Positions 8,101-17,171 of a DNA stretch of 64,000 nt are shown here, piece after piece. A program made the position numbers and the translations under genes. How positions within the stretch are numbered: the first letter of the stretch is position 1; every line of letters starts with the position of its first letter. Source of the stretch: Arthrobacter sp. OY3WO11 (GTDB lineage Bacteria; Actinomycetota; Actinomycetes; Actinomycetales; Micrococcaceae); assembly GCF_001641125.1 (NCBI RefSeq), contig NZ_LWLP01000001.1, forward strand, positions 4,189,623 to 4,253,622. The letters are read 5' to 3'. The notes beneath the pieces were generated by a model that was not told where the DNA came from, did not search any database, and was given only the letters and a program-made list of their open reading frames with translations.

Positions 8101-9701
8101 TTCCCTCCCCCTGCGGTAAGGACCATTGGAACGACCGTGTCCTCGCCCAGGACGGCCTGGATGTAGGAGGACCGGTCCAGCATGTCGTGCGCGGCCTGGT
8201 CCGAGACCATGAACAGCGGCCCCGCGAACACCGTCAGCCCGATGCCCAGGACCACCAGCCCGATAGTGGAGCCCACCATGGTGCGCGGCAGCAGGGTGAC
8301 GGTGTTCGCTTTGGCTCCCGGCCCGGTAGCGCGGGCGGCAGGCGTGGCCAGCAGCACGGGATCCGGATGTTCGGCGTCGGAAGGCCTGCGCCAGAACGCA
8401 CGGTTCCACACCCTGGCCACGGCAAGCAGGGTCAGCAGGCTGGTCAGCACCCCGCCGATCACCAGGACGTATGCCAGCGGTGTCCCCAGTTCAACGCCGG
8501 CCTGCATGAGCCCTACCTTCCCCAGGAATCCGGAGAATGGCGGGATCCCGGCCAGGTTCATTGCAGGCACGAAGAAGAGCAGTGCCAGCAGCGGCGACAG
8601 CTTGGCGAGGCCGCCCAGCCGGTCCACGGAGGAACTGCCGCCCCGGCGTTCGATCAGCCCGGTCACCAGGAAGAGGGAGGTCTGGATGGTGATGTGGTGC
8701 ACCACGTAGAAGACGGCCGCGCCGAGCCCCGCCACGGAGGACATGGCCAGGCCGAACACCATGTAGCCGATGTGGCTCACCAGGGTGAACGAAAGCAGAC
8801 GTTTGATGTCGCTCTGCGCCAGGGCGCCCAGGATTCCCACCACCATGGTCAGTAACGCGGCAACCATCAGCGGGGTGTTCAGTGAGTCCCCGGGGAACAG
8901 CAGTGTTTCGGTGCGCACCATGGCGTAGACACCCACTTTGGTGAGCAGGCCCGCGAACACGGCAGTGACCGGCGCCGGCGCCGTGGGGTAGGAGTCCGGC
9001 AGCCAGAAGGACAGCGGGAAAACGGCGGCCTTGATGCCGAACGCCACCAGCAGCATCACGTGCAGCAGCGTCCTGGTGCCCTGGTCCAGCTCGCCGAGCT
9101 TGATGGCCAGGTCCGCCATGGTGATTGTTCCGGTGGCGCCGTAGACCATGGCAATCGAGATGAGGAACAGCACCGAGGACACCACGGACACCACCACGTA
9201 GGTGACGCCTGCCCGGATGCGGGGTCCGGTGCCGCCCAGCGTCATCAGCACGTAGCTTGCCGTCAGCAGGATCTCGAACCCCACGTAAAGGTTGAAGAGG
9301 TCCCCGGAAAGGAACGCATTGGAGACGCCCGCCACCAGGATCAGGTATGTGGGGTGGAAGATCGAGACGGGCGCATCCTGGTCGCCGTCGGCCATGCCCT
9401 GCCCGGTGGCGTACACCAGCACGGCAAGGCTCACCGCCGAGGAGACCACCAGCATCAGGGACGAGAACTGGTCCACCACCAGCACGATGCCCCACGGCGG
9501 AAGCCAGCCGCCCAGCGTTACGGCAAACGTGCCGCCGTCCCAGACGGAGGCCAGCAGGAGGCACTCCAGCAGGAGCGTGAGGGACAGCAGGGCGATGCTC
9601 ACCGCGCGCTGGGCCCGTGAATGGCGGATCAGCATGAAGGTCAGGGCGGCGCCCAGGATGGGAAGTACGACGGCGAGCGGGGCAAGGCTTGCGAGGTTCA
9701 C
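8097..9701 (-). CDS. mnhD: Na+/H+ antiporter subunit D
   Basis: A 534-residue polytopic membrane protein of the proton-translocating NuoN/MrpD family, with about 14 helices. The antiporter-like core around GIKAAVFPLSFWLPDSYPTA contains the conserved lysine and the loop after it, and SDIKRLLSFTLVSHIGYM is the matching distal motif. The C-terminal 100 residues include a polar, low-complexity linker. MrpD and MrpA are the two subunits that carry the ion pathways. Coupled to mnhC by ATGA upstream and to mnhE downstream. Confidence 0.94.
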   Translation of the reverse strand: MNLASLAPLAVVLPILGAALTFMLIRHSRAQRAVSIALLSLTLLLECLLLASVWDGGTFAVTLGGWLPPWGIVLVVDQFSSLMLVVSSAVSLAVLVYATGQGMADGDQDAPVSIFHPTYLILVAGVSNAFLSGDLFNLYVGFEILLTASYVLMTLGGTGPRIRAGVTYVVVSVVSSVLFLISIAMVYGATGTITMADLAIKLGELDQGTRTLLHVMLLVAFGIKAAVFPLSFWLPDSYPTAPAPVTAVFAGLLTKVGVYAMVRTETLLFPGDSLNTPLMVAALLTMVVGILGALAQSDIKRLLSFTLVSHIGYMVFGLAMSSVAGLGAAVFYVVHHITIQTSLFLVTGLIERRGGSSSVDRLGGLAKLSPLLALLFFVPAMNLAGIPPFSGFLGKVGLMQAGVELGTPLAYVLVIGGVLTSLLTLLAVARVWNRAFWRRPSDAEHPDPVLLATPAARATGPGAKANTVTLLPRTMVGSTIGLVVLGIGLTVFAGPLFMVSDQAAHDMLDRSSYIQAVLGEDTVVPMVLTAGGGK

Positions 9702-10330
9702 TTTCCGTCTCCTTCCGGGCCGGGGGCCACATTGGTGGAGCCGGGTTTTTCTTCAGAGGCTGCCTGCTCGGCCGCTATCTCGCGGCCGCCGGCCAACAGC
9801 GTTGTCCCGGCAGCGCCGTCGTTGGAGGTGGCGTGCCCGGCAGCGCCGTCGTGCGTGCCGCCGTCGCTGGAGACGCGGTGGTTGGAAACGCTGTGGCCGT
9901 CGGCGCCCAGCATGGTGAGCGGGAACTCTGAGGTCTCGGCAGGGACCTCGGCATCGTCCTCGGCGTCGAAGCTCGGCGTTTCGGCCACGCGGAGGTCTTC
10001 CACGTCGTCCTGGATCTCGTCACGGCGCGCCAGCACCCACGTGCGGTAGATGATGCCGAGCATAAAAGCGGTGACGGCAAAGGAAATGACGATGGACGTC
10101 AGGATCAGGGCCTGCGGAAGGGGATCGCTGTAATCCCCGGCCGCAGTGTCCTTCGAGTACAGGGGCGCGAGCCCTGCGTACCCGCCGGTGGCCAGGATCA
10201 GCAGGTTGGTGGAATTGGCCAGGAGCATCAGCCCCAGCAGGACACGCGTGAGGCTGCGTTCCAGCACCAGGTAGATGCCGCAGGCGTACAGGGCCCCCAT
10301 CACGATCAGGAGGGTCAGGTTTATGCTCAT
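9698..10330 (-). CDS. mnhC: Na+/H+ antiporter subunit C with long hydrophilic tail
   Basis: The first about 115 residues are a standard NuoK-like MrpC: three helices with the LERSLTRVLLGLMLLANSTN motif. It is followed by an unusual acidic and Gly/Ala/Thr-rich tail of about 95 residues (DDVEDLRVAETPSF and then repetitive AAGHATSNDGAAG). Mature MrpC proteins are commonly 110-150 residues, so the tail is an extension. The DNA encoding it at about 9795-9870 contains imperfect direct repeats built on CCCGGCAGCGCCGTCG. The tail likely lies in the cytoplasm and could be disordered. Coupled to mnhA and mnhD. Confidence 0.9.
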   Translation of the reverse strand: MSINLTLLIVMGALYACGIYLVLERSLTRVLLGLMLLANSTNLLILATGGYAGLAPLYSKDTAAGDYSDPLPQALILTSIVISFAVTAFMLGIIYRTWVLARRDEIQDDVEDLRVAETPSFDAEDDAEVPAETSEFPLTMLGADGHSVSNHRVSSDGGTHDGAAGHATSNDGAAGTTLLAGGREIAAEQAASEEKPGSTNVAPGPEGDGK

Positions 10331-13300
10331 GCTTGGCCCTTTGCGGTGGTTTCGGAGGCGACGCCTTCAGGCTCCTGATCCCGTGCGGAAAGTGTGGCGG
10401 AGTCATCGCCCGCGAACTCCTGCTCCTCGCCGGGAGTGCGGCCACCCACTGCGGAACGCTGTTCGAAGTGCTCGTCGATTTCGGCACCCAGGCTCCGCAG
10501 GACGTCCAGCACCAGGCCCACCACCACGATGTACACGCCAATATCGAAAATGGTGGAGGTGACGAACTTGATGTCGCCGAACACCGGGAGCCACAGCTCG
10601 ATGATTGCGGTCTGGAACACCTGGCCGCCCAGCAGCAGCGGCACGGCGCCGGAGGCTGCGGCCACAGCCAGCCCGATTCCCAGCAGGGCACCGGCGCTGA
10701 CCGGGGTGGCCTCGCGGAGCTCAAACCGTCCCCCGGCCAGGTAGCGGATGGTCAGGGCCAGGCCGGCTGTCAGGCCGCCGGCGAAGCCGCCGCCGGGAAG
10801 GTTGTGGCCGGCCAGCAGGAGGTACAGCGAGAACATGATCATGGAGTGGAAGATCAGCCGGGTGACCACCTCGAAAATGATGGACCGGCGTTCGGGGGCC
10901 AAAGTCCGGCCGGCCACGATCCACGCATCCCGGGCAGGCGCCGCGAACTTCCGGCTCACGGCCAGCGCCGCCGCGTCCCGGCTGCCGGGATCGACGCCCC
11001 GGTGGCGGCCCACGGTTCCTTCCGCAACCGTGGCGGAGTTCAGGATCCGGTCGCCGCGTCCGCGGACGAAGATGAGGCTCGCCACGCCGGTAGCTGCCAG
11101 CGCGAGGACGGTGATTTCACCGAAGGTGTCCCAGGCGCGGATGTCCACGAGCGTCACATTGACGATGTTGAGTCCCCCGCCGCCCTCATACGCGAGCCGC
11201 GGGAATTCCAGGGACACGGGCGTTGCTATCCGTGCTCCCATGGCGTAAATCGCGGCGAACACCATGGTGACGCCGAAGCCCAGTCCGATGATCACGCGCA
11301 CCACCCGGTATTTGCCGCCGGTCCGGTCGCGGAGCTCGGGCGGCAGGCTGCGCATCGCCAGCACGAAAGCCACCAGGATGATGGTTTCCACCAGCATCTG
11401 CGTCAGTGCCAGGTCCGGGGCACCCTGGAGCGCGAACATCAGGGCAATGCCGTAACCGGTGACGGAAACCATCAGGACAGCGAGGAACCGCTTGTTGGCT
11501 TTGACGGCCGCCAGGGCGCCGATCACGATGCCCGCACCCACCACGATCTGGAGCGGGGAACCGGGGTCAACCAGGTAGATCCCGTCCGGAAGCGGCTTGC
11601 CGGTCACCAGGATCACGGACAGGGGCAGGATAAACGCGACGCTGAGGATGACAGCCAGGTAGTAGTACAGCGAACCGCGCTGCGTGCGTCCGGTGATCCA
11701 CACCGCTGCGTCGTCCAGCCCGCCGATGGTGTATTGGTACGCCTTGTCCCCGTCCACCCACGGCGGGACCAGGGACTGTGCCCGCGAAACCGCGTCGCGG
11801 CCAAAGTACATCGCCAGGCCCAGCGCGAACGTGAGGGCCGTCAGGCCCAGCGCCGGCGTGAAGCCGTGCCACAGCGCAAGGTAACCTGCCTGCTCAGCGG
11901 CCGTCCCGGCGTCGGGAGCGGTGGAGGCGAACAGGGCGGCGTACGGCTGGATCCAGGCGTCGACGGGTGCCGGCCACAGCCCGTAGACGATGGTCAAAAA
12001 GCTGAGGATTGCGGGCGCGGCAAGGAAAGAGGGACTGATGGCTTTGAAGGGCGTGGGCTCCACGCCGGGCTTGACGGCAAAGGCGCCCCACATGAAGCGC
12101 GCACTGTAGGCGAAGGTGAGGATGGATCCCAGGACCAGCCCGGCCAGGACCACCATGCCCCACGGGCTGGCTGCGTCGTCTCCTGCGTGGTGGACGAAGG
12201 ACTCCAGCACCGATTCCTTGGCCACGAACCCGGCCAGCGGGGGAATTCCGGCCATGGACGCGGCGCCGATGGCGGCAACCACTCCGAGCGCGCGGGAGGA
12301 GCGGAACACGCCGGAAAGCTTGCGGACGTCGCGCGTTCCTGACTGGTGGTCGATGATGCCCACCACCAGGAACAGGGTGGCCTTGAACAGTCCATGGGCC
12401 AGGAGCATCGCGAGCCCTGCGAGCGCCGCGTCCGGCGTGCCCAGGCCCACCACCATGGTGAGGAAGCCCAGCTGGCTGACGGTGCCGTAGGCGAGGATGA
12501 GCTTGATGTCGCTCTGGCGCAGCGCCCGGTAGCCGCCCACAAGCATGGTGGCCAGGCCAAGGCCCAGCACCACCGGCTGCCAATACGCCGTTTCGGAGAA
12601 CCCGGGCGCCAGCCTGGCAACCAGGTAGATACCGGCTTTGACCATCGCAGCGGCGTGCAGGTAGGCGCTGACCGGCGTGGGTGCGGCCATGGCGCCGGGG
12701 AGCCAGAAGTGGAACGGGACCAGGGCGGACTTGGTAATGGCGCCCACCAGGATAAGTACGACGGCGGCGCTCACCATGGAGCCGGAGGCTCCACTTGCCA
12801 GTGCGGGCGCCTGCTCCAGGATGCTGGAGATACGGTAGGTGCCGGCTATATGGCCCAGCATGATGAGTCCCACCAGCATGGCCAGCCCGCCCGCAGTGGT
12901 GACCATGAGCGCCTGCAAAGCGGACCGTCGCGCAGCCAGCCTGGTGCGGGCGAATCCGATCAGGAGGTAGGACAGGATGGTGGTGAGTTCCCAGAAAATG
13001 AACAGCAGCAGCAGGTCGTCCGCCGCCACCAGTCCGAACATGGCGCCCGCAAAGGCCAGCAGCTGCGCACCGAAGGCACCGAGGTCCTGGTCTTTTTTCT
13101 TGAAGTACCTGGCGCAATAGACCAACACCAGCGAGCCGACGCCCAGTACCAGCAGGGACATGACCCAGGCCAGCGCGTCCATGCGGAAGGCAAGTTCGAG
13201 TTGGAGCCCGGGAATCCAGGCGACAGTTTCGCTGATGGACCCCGTTCCGGCGTAGACCGGACCATGCTGCAGCAGGAGCCAAACGAAGGATGCGGCAGGA

Positions 13301-13398
13301 ACAGCTGCCAGTGCGTAGAACGCGTTGCGGCCCCAGGCCCTGAAGAGGAACGGCGCCAGGACAGCCACCGAAAAGTGCACGGCAAGGACTGTTATCAC
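10327..13398 (-). CDS. mnhA: Na+/H+ antiporter subunit A/B fusion
   Basis: A 1023-residue fusion. Residues 1 to about 770 are the NuoL-like MrpA, including SALVPFHFWLPGAMAAPTPV (lysine-helix region) and SDIKLILAYGTVSQLGF, followed by the MrpA C-terminal DUF4040 region (APDLALTQMLVETIILVAF). From about 840 a MrpB domain follows (MIMFSLYLLLAGHNLPGGGF). The A-B fusion is common in Actinobacteria. It is the first gene of the operon, which extrudes Na+ or K+ in exchange for protons at high pH or salt. The 186 bp upstream, shared with the divergent MFS gene, should hold the promoter; I could not assign clear -35/-10 boxes. Confidence 0.95.
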   Translation of the reverse strand: MITVLAVHFSVAVLAPFLFRAWGRNAFYALAAVPAASFVWLLLQHGPVYAGTGSISETVAWIPGLQLELAFRMDALAWVMSLLVLGVGSLVLVYCARYFKKKDQDLGAFGAQLLAFAGAMFGLVAADDLLLLFIFWELTTILSYLLIGFARTRLAARRSALQALMVTTAGGLAMLVGLIMLGHIAGTYRISSILEQAPALASGASGSMVSAAVVLILVGAITKSALVPFHFWLPGAMAAPTPVSAYLHAAAMVKAGIYLVARLAPGFSETAYWQPVVLGLGLATMLVGGYRALRQSDIKLILAYGTVSQLGFLTMVVGLGTPDAALAGLAMLLAHGLFKATLFLVVGIIDHQSGTRDVRKLSGVFRSSRALGVVAAIGAASMAGIPPLAGFVAKESVLESFVHHAGDDAASPWGMVVLAGLVLGSILTFAYSARFMWGAFAVKPGVEPTPFKAISPSFLAAPAILSFLTIVYGLWPAPVDAWIQPYAALFASTAPDAGTAAEQAGYLALWHGFTPALGLTALTFALGLAMYFGRDAVSRAQSLVPPWVDGDKAYQYTIGGLDDAAVWITGRTQRGSLYYYLAVILSVAFILPLSVILVTGKPLPDGIYLVDPGSPLQIVVGAGIVIGALAAVKANKRFLAVLMVSVTGYGIALMFALQGAPDLALTQMLVETIILVAFVLAMRSLPPELRDRTGGKYRVVRVIIGLGFGVTMVFAAIYAMGARIATPVSLEFPRLAYEGGGGLNIVNVTLVDIRAWDTFGEITVLALAATGVASLIFVRGRGDRILNSATVAEGTVGRHRGVDPGSRDAAALAVSRKFAAPARDAWIVAGRTLAPERRSIIFEVVTRLIFHSMIMFSLYLLLAGHNLPGGGFAGGLTAGLALTIRYLAGGRFELREATPVSAGALLGIGLAVAAASGAVPLLLGGQVFQTAIIELWLPVFGDIKFVTSTIFDIGVYIVVVGLVLDVLRSLGAEIDEHFEQRSAVGGRTPGEEQEFAGDDSATLSARDQEPEGVASETTAKGQA

Positions 13399-13584
13399 TG
13401 GTATCTCCGCAACGTCAGGGATTCGATTGTCAAAGTTGGAGCAGGCGGTTCATTCGTTAGGTCCGGGAGGGCCCAGTTTATCAAGGCCCAGGCGCCCGCC
13501 CCGCCCCTTAGGGCGCCGCGCCCGGCGTGGGGCCCGGTATCGACGGGGGTTCGCTCCGCCTCCTGTTCGCCACGGGCGGATACG

Positions 13585-14997
13585 ATGCATCCTATGAACA
13601 GCGCCAGCGCTCCAGGGGCAACGCAGCCGTCCTCGGAACTTGAGTCCGGGAACCAGCGCACCAGCAAAGGCCGCATCCTGGCGTGGGCTTCATGGGACTG
13701 GGGGTCCGCAGCCTTCAACGCCGTCATGACCACATTCGTCTTCACCGTCTACCTCACCTCCAACGCCTTCGGCGGCGAGGACCAGGCCTCGGCGGTCCTG
13801 GGCGGTGCGCTGGCAGTTGCCGGCCTGGCGATTGCCCTGCTGGCTCCTGTCACCGGCCAGCGCTCCGACGCAGGCGGCCGGCGCAAGCTGTGGCTGGGAG
13901 TCAACACAGCCGCCGTCGCCATCCTCACTGCACTGTGCTTCTTCGTCTTCCCGCGGCCGGAATTCCTGCTGCTCGGAGTGTCCCTGATAGCCCTCGGCAA
14001 CGTGTTCTTCGAGTTCGCGGGCGTCAATTACAACGCCATGCTCGCCCAGATCTCCACGCCGCGGAACATCGGCAAGGTCAGCGGATTCGGCTGGGGGGCG
14101 GGCTACCTTGGCGGCATCGTTGCCCTGCTGATCGTCCTCCAGCTGTTCGTCCAGCCCAGCTTCGACTGGTTCGGCGCGTCCACCGAGGACAGCCTGAACA
14201 TCCGGCTGGTGGCTGTTTTCTCGGCCCTCTGGTTCTTTGTTTTCGCCCTTCCCGTGCTGTTTGCCGTGCCCGAGCTTCCCCGCGCCTCCCACGCGAAGCG
14301 GTTGGGCCTGCTGGCCAGCTACGGGCTGCTGGCCCGCCGGATCAAGGCCATCTACGCCACCAGCCCGCACACCATCTATTTCCTGCTGGCCAGCGCAGTC
14401 TTCCGGGACGGACTGGCCGCCGTCTTTACCTTCGGCGGGATCATCGCTGCCGGAACCTTTGGCTTTGAGCTGTCCGAAGTCATTTTCTTCGCCATCTTCG
14501 GCAACGTCGTGGCCGCAGTGGGCGCAGTGCTTGGCGGCCTGCTGGATGACCGGATCGGCCCCAAGCGGGTGATCATCGGCTCGCTGGTGGGCCTCCTGGT
14601 TGCGGGCAGCGTCATCCTGGTGCTCGGCAACGGCGACTACACCTTCCTGGGCGTGGCCTGGGCCGGCAGCACCACTTTCTGGGTGTTCGGGCTTTTCCTG
14701 TGCCTGTTCGTGGGGCCCGCCCAGGCGTCATCGCGCGCCTACCTGGCCAGGCTGGCCCCGCACGGCGAGTCCGGCGAACTCTTCGGCCTCTACGCCACCA
14801 CCGGCCGCGCCGTCAGTTTCCTGGCGCCAACGCTCTTCACCCTCAGCATCACCCTTGCGGCGCCGCTGGTGGCGCCCGGCGAGGCGCAGCGATGGGGCAT
14901 TCTGGGCATCATGGTGGTGCTGCTGGCCGGACTGCTGGTCCTGCTGCCCGTCAAGTCGCCGGACCAGGCGTCCATCGCCGTCGTGCCTGCCGCCTGA
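13585..14997 (+). CDS. MFS transporter, UMF1-like
   Basis: A 470-residue transporter with 12 hydrophobic helices. It has WASWDWGSAAFNAVMTTFVF as helix 1 and the APVTGQRSDAGGRRKLWL loop between helices 2 and 3, which is the signature MFS loop in the form seen in the UMF1 / Atg22-like subfamily (NYNAMLAQISTPRNIGKVSG is also typical). Substrate unknown. The open frame extends far upstream over mnhA, but coding there is antisense. I place the start at ATG 13585, five bases after a GGGCGGA; ATG 13594 is an in-frame alternative. Confidence 0.85.
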   Translation: MHPMNSASAPGATQPSSELESGNQRTSKGRILAWASWDWGSAAFNAVMTTFVFTVYLTSNAFGGEDQASAVLGGALAVAGLAIALLAPVTGQRSDAGGRRKLWLGVNTAAVAILTALCFFVFPRPEFLLLGVSLIALGNVFFEFAGVNYNAMLAQISTPRNIGKVSGFGWGAGYLGGIVALLIVLQLFVQPSFDWFGASTEDSLNIRLVAVFSALWFFVFALPVLFAVPELPRASHAKRLGLLASYGLLARRIKAIYATSPHTIYFLLASAVFRDGLAAVFTFGGIIAAGTFGFELSEVIFFAIFGNVVAAVGAVLGGLLDDRIGPKRVIIGSLVGLLVAGSVILVLGNGDYTFLGVAWAGSTTFWVFGLFLCLFVGPAQASSRAYLARLAPHGESGELFGLYATTGRAVSFLAPTLFTLSITLAAPLVAPGEAQRWGILGIMVVLLAGLLVLLPVKSPDQASIAVVPAA

Positions 14998-15035
14998 CTA
15001 GCCGCAGATTTCCGTGAGGCTTCGCCGCCAACCTC

Positions 15036-15080
15036 TTGACGCTTCATGTTATCGATCACATAATTGTGATCGATAACATG
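15036..15080 (+). promoter_or_regulatory. Promoter overlapped by a LacI-type palindromic operator
   Basis: TTGACG at 15036-15041 and CATAAT at 15059-15064 are spaced by 17 bases, a good sigma-70 promoter. A perfect inverted repeat overlaps it: 16-base arms at 15045-15060 and 15065-15080 (CATGTTATCGATCACA and its complement) around a TAAT centre. A repressor here would block the -10 box. The likely repressor is the LacI-family protein at the end of the same operon (17923-18969). Confidence 0.85.
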
Positions 15081-15105
15081 AATCCTTTCAATGACGAGGA
15101 GCACC

Positions 15106-16206
15106 ATGACCCAGGCCCAACATCGCCCCCGCGCAGGAATTATCGGCACCGGCGGCATCGCCCATGCGCATGCGGAAGCCCTGAAGCTGGCGGGCGCAGA
15201 GCTCGTGGTGGCGGTGGATATCGATCCCGGCAGGGCAACAGAATTCGCGCAAAAGGTGGGTGTCGCCCGGACCGCCCCCACCCTGGCCGCCGCAGCGGAA
15301 GCCGGACTCGACCTGGTCGCCGTCTGCACGCCGCCGTCGTCACACGCCCCCCTGGCCCTGGAAGCCATGGCGCTGGGCATGGACGTGGTCTTGGAGAAGC
15401 CGCCCGCCCTGTCGCTCCGGCAGCTGCGGGAGCTGCAGGAAGCGGAACGCGCCACGGGCAGGCGGGTGAGCTGCATCTTCCAGCACCGCTTCGGTACCGG
15501 CGCCCGCAAGCTGGCGAACCTGCAGGAGTCCGGAGCCCTGGGCAGCCCGCTCACCGGATTCTGCAACACCCTCTGGTTCCGGGACCAGGCATACTTTGAC
15601 GTTCCGTGGCGCGGCCAGTGGGACATTGAGGGCGGCGGGCCCACCATGGGACACGGCATCCACCAGTTCGACCTCCTTCTCCACCTGTGGGGCCCCTGGC
15701 AGGAAGTGACTGCGTTCGCCGGAAAGCTTGCCCGCCGGACCGAAACAGAGGACGTCTCCACCGCAATCGTCCGGTTCGAGTCCGGCGCCTTGAGCACCGT
15801 CATCAACTCCGTGATCTCGCCCCGGGAAACCTCCCAGCTGCGGTTCGACTACGAGCACGCCACCGCGGAACTGGACCACCTCTACGGCTACGACGACTCA
15901 AACTGGCGCTTCACCCCGGCACCCGGCCACGAGCACCTTGCCGCTGCGTGGACTGACGGCCCGGCCGGCACCCCCAGCGGCCATACCGCACAATATGCCC
16001 GGATCATCGAGGCCGTCAGCGCCGGGACCGTTCCGCCCGTCACGCTTGCTGACGCCTACCCCACCATGGAGCTCGCCGCAGCCATCTACGCCTCCGCCAT
16101 CACCGGCAAGACCGTCCGCCGCGGCGGCATCACCGAAGGAAACCCGTTCTTTGACCGTGCCGATGGCCGGCTGGAACCCTGGACACTGGAAAAGAGCCCC
16201 GCATGA
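15106..16206 (+). CDS. Gfo/Idh/MocA family oxidoreductase
   Basis: A 366-residue NAD(P)-dependent dehydrogenase. The N-terminal Rossmann domain starts AGIIGTGGIAHAHAEAL with the GxGGxA dinucleotide motif; VVLEKPPALSLRQLRELQEA carries the conserved EKP lysine; GPTMGHGIHQFDLLLHLWG supplies the catalytic His/Asp region. Substrates of this family are usually sugars, inositols or their derivatives. The ATG at 15106 follows a GAGGAG site; an ATG 15 bases upstream is in frame but has no ribosome site. First gene of an operon with DUF6807, cupin and LacI genes; its stop overlaps the next ATG. Confidence 0.9.
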   Translation: MTQAQHRPRAGIIGTGGIAHAHAEALKLAGAELVVAVDIDPGRATEFAQKVGVARTAPTLAAAAEAGLDLVAVCTPPSSHAPLALEAMALGMDVVLEKPPALSLRQLRELQEAERATGRRVSCIFQHRFGTGARKLANLQESGALGSPLTGFCNTLWFRDQAYFDVPWRGQWDIEGGGPTMGHGIHQFDLLLHLWGPWQEVTAFAGKLARRTETEDVSTAIVRFESGALSTVINSVISPRETSQLRFDYEHATAELDHLYGYDDSNWRFTPAPGHEHLAAAWTDGPAGTPSGHTAQYARIIEAVSAGTVPPVTLADAYPTMELAAAIYASAITGKTVRRGGITEGNPFFDRADGRLEPWTLEKSPA

Positions 16207-17171
16207 GCCACGCCGCCACAACAAGTGCTGCCCCAGCCCCCGCACGCCAGCTCAGCTGGACGGACGACGGCGCCGCCGTCGAAATCTCACTGGACGGCGT
16301 GTCCGTCCTTACCTACACCTACGCCGCCGACGATTCCCAGGCGGAATCACCCCGGCCCTACTTCCATCCGGTCCGCACCCCTGGAGGCGACCTGGTGAGC
16401 GCCTACCGCCCGCACGACCATGTGTGGCACAAGGGCATCGCCTGGTCCCTGCCGCACCTTGGCCCGGACAACTTCTGGGGCGGCCCCAGCTACCGGCGCG
16501 GCAAGGACTACCAGTGGCTGCCCAACAACGGCGCCATGCGGCACCTGGAAACCGCCAAGGCAGCGGACGACGACGGCACGTTCAGGTTCGCGCATAGGCT
16601 GCAGTGGATCACCCAGCAGGGATCGCTCGTGGTGGAGGAGGATAGGTCCTTCCGTGTGGTGCCTGGGACGGACGCCAGCTACATCCTTGTGTTCGACACC
16701 GCCATGACCAACGTGTCCGGCGAGGACATCCACATCGGCTCCCCCACCACGGAGGGCCGTGAGAACGCAGGGTACGGCGGACTGTTCTGGCGCGGCCCCC
16801 GCTCCTTCGCAGGCGGAACCATCATGGGACCCGGCGGCGCCACTGGCGAGCAGCTCCGCGGCCAGCGGGCCCCCTGGCTTTCCTTCGTAGGGCAGCATGA
16901 CGAAACATGCCGCTATTCAACGCTGGTGATGGTGGACGATCCCGGCAGCGTACATCCGGAGCCGGAGTGGTTCGCCCGGTCGGAACCGTTTGCCTGCATG
17001 GGCCCCGCCCCCTTCTTCAGCAAGGAAACCCTGTTCCAGGCAGGAGCCACCCTCCGTTTCCGGTACGGCGTGGTTGTTGCGGACGGCGCATCGGACCAGG
17101 GCAGGGCGGAAGCACTGGCAACGGCCGCACGTGGCGTACTGGCTGCGCTGGCGTCCCCGGCAGGGAAATGA
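16203..17171 (+). CDS. DUF6807 (PmoA-like) family protein
   Basis: A 322-residue protein of the family often labelled PmoA, now DUF6807. The name comes from an automatic label and does not imply methane oxidation. Family features are PYFHPVRTPGGDLVSAYRPHD and HVWHKGIAWSLPHL near residues 55-85, with conserved histidines that could bind metal or act in catalysis, and later SPTTEGRENAGYGGLFWRGP. Such genes sit beside sugar dehydrogenases and lactonases in polysaccharide or polyol catabolic loci. It starts inside the stop of the dehydrogenase and its TGA overlaps the cupin ATG. Confidence 0.85.
   Translation: MSHAATTSAAPAPARQLSWTDDGAAVEISLDGVSVLTYTYAADDSQAESPRPYFHPVRTPGGDLVSAYRPHDHVWHKGIAWSLPHLGPDNFWGGPSYRRGKDYQWLPNNGAMRHLETAKAADDDGTFRFAHRLQWITQQGSLVVEEDRSFRVVPGTDASYILVFDTAMTNVSGEDIHIGSPTTEGRENAGYGGLFWRGPRSFAGGTIMGPGGATGEQLRGQRAPWLSFVGQHDETCRYSTLVMVDDPGSVHPEPEWFARSEPFACMGPAPFFSKETLFQAGATLRFRYGVVVADGASDQGRAEALATAARGVLAALASPAGK

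Noticed and set aside
10333..12342. A 669-codon open frame on the plus strand opposite mnhA
   Set aside because: It is antisense to a well-recognised antiporter gene, has a composition of shadow type (rich in Q, G, R, H), and matches no family.
16203..17171. Methane monooxygenase subunit (PmoA) gene
   Set aside because: The label PmoA for this family is historical. The sequence is a soluble DUF6807 protein without the membrane helices of particulate methane monooxygenase.
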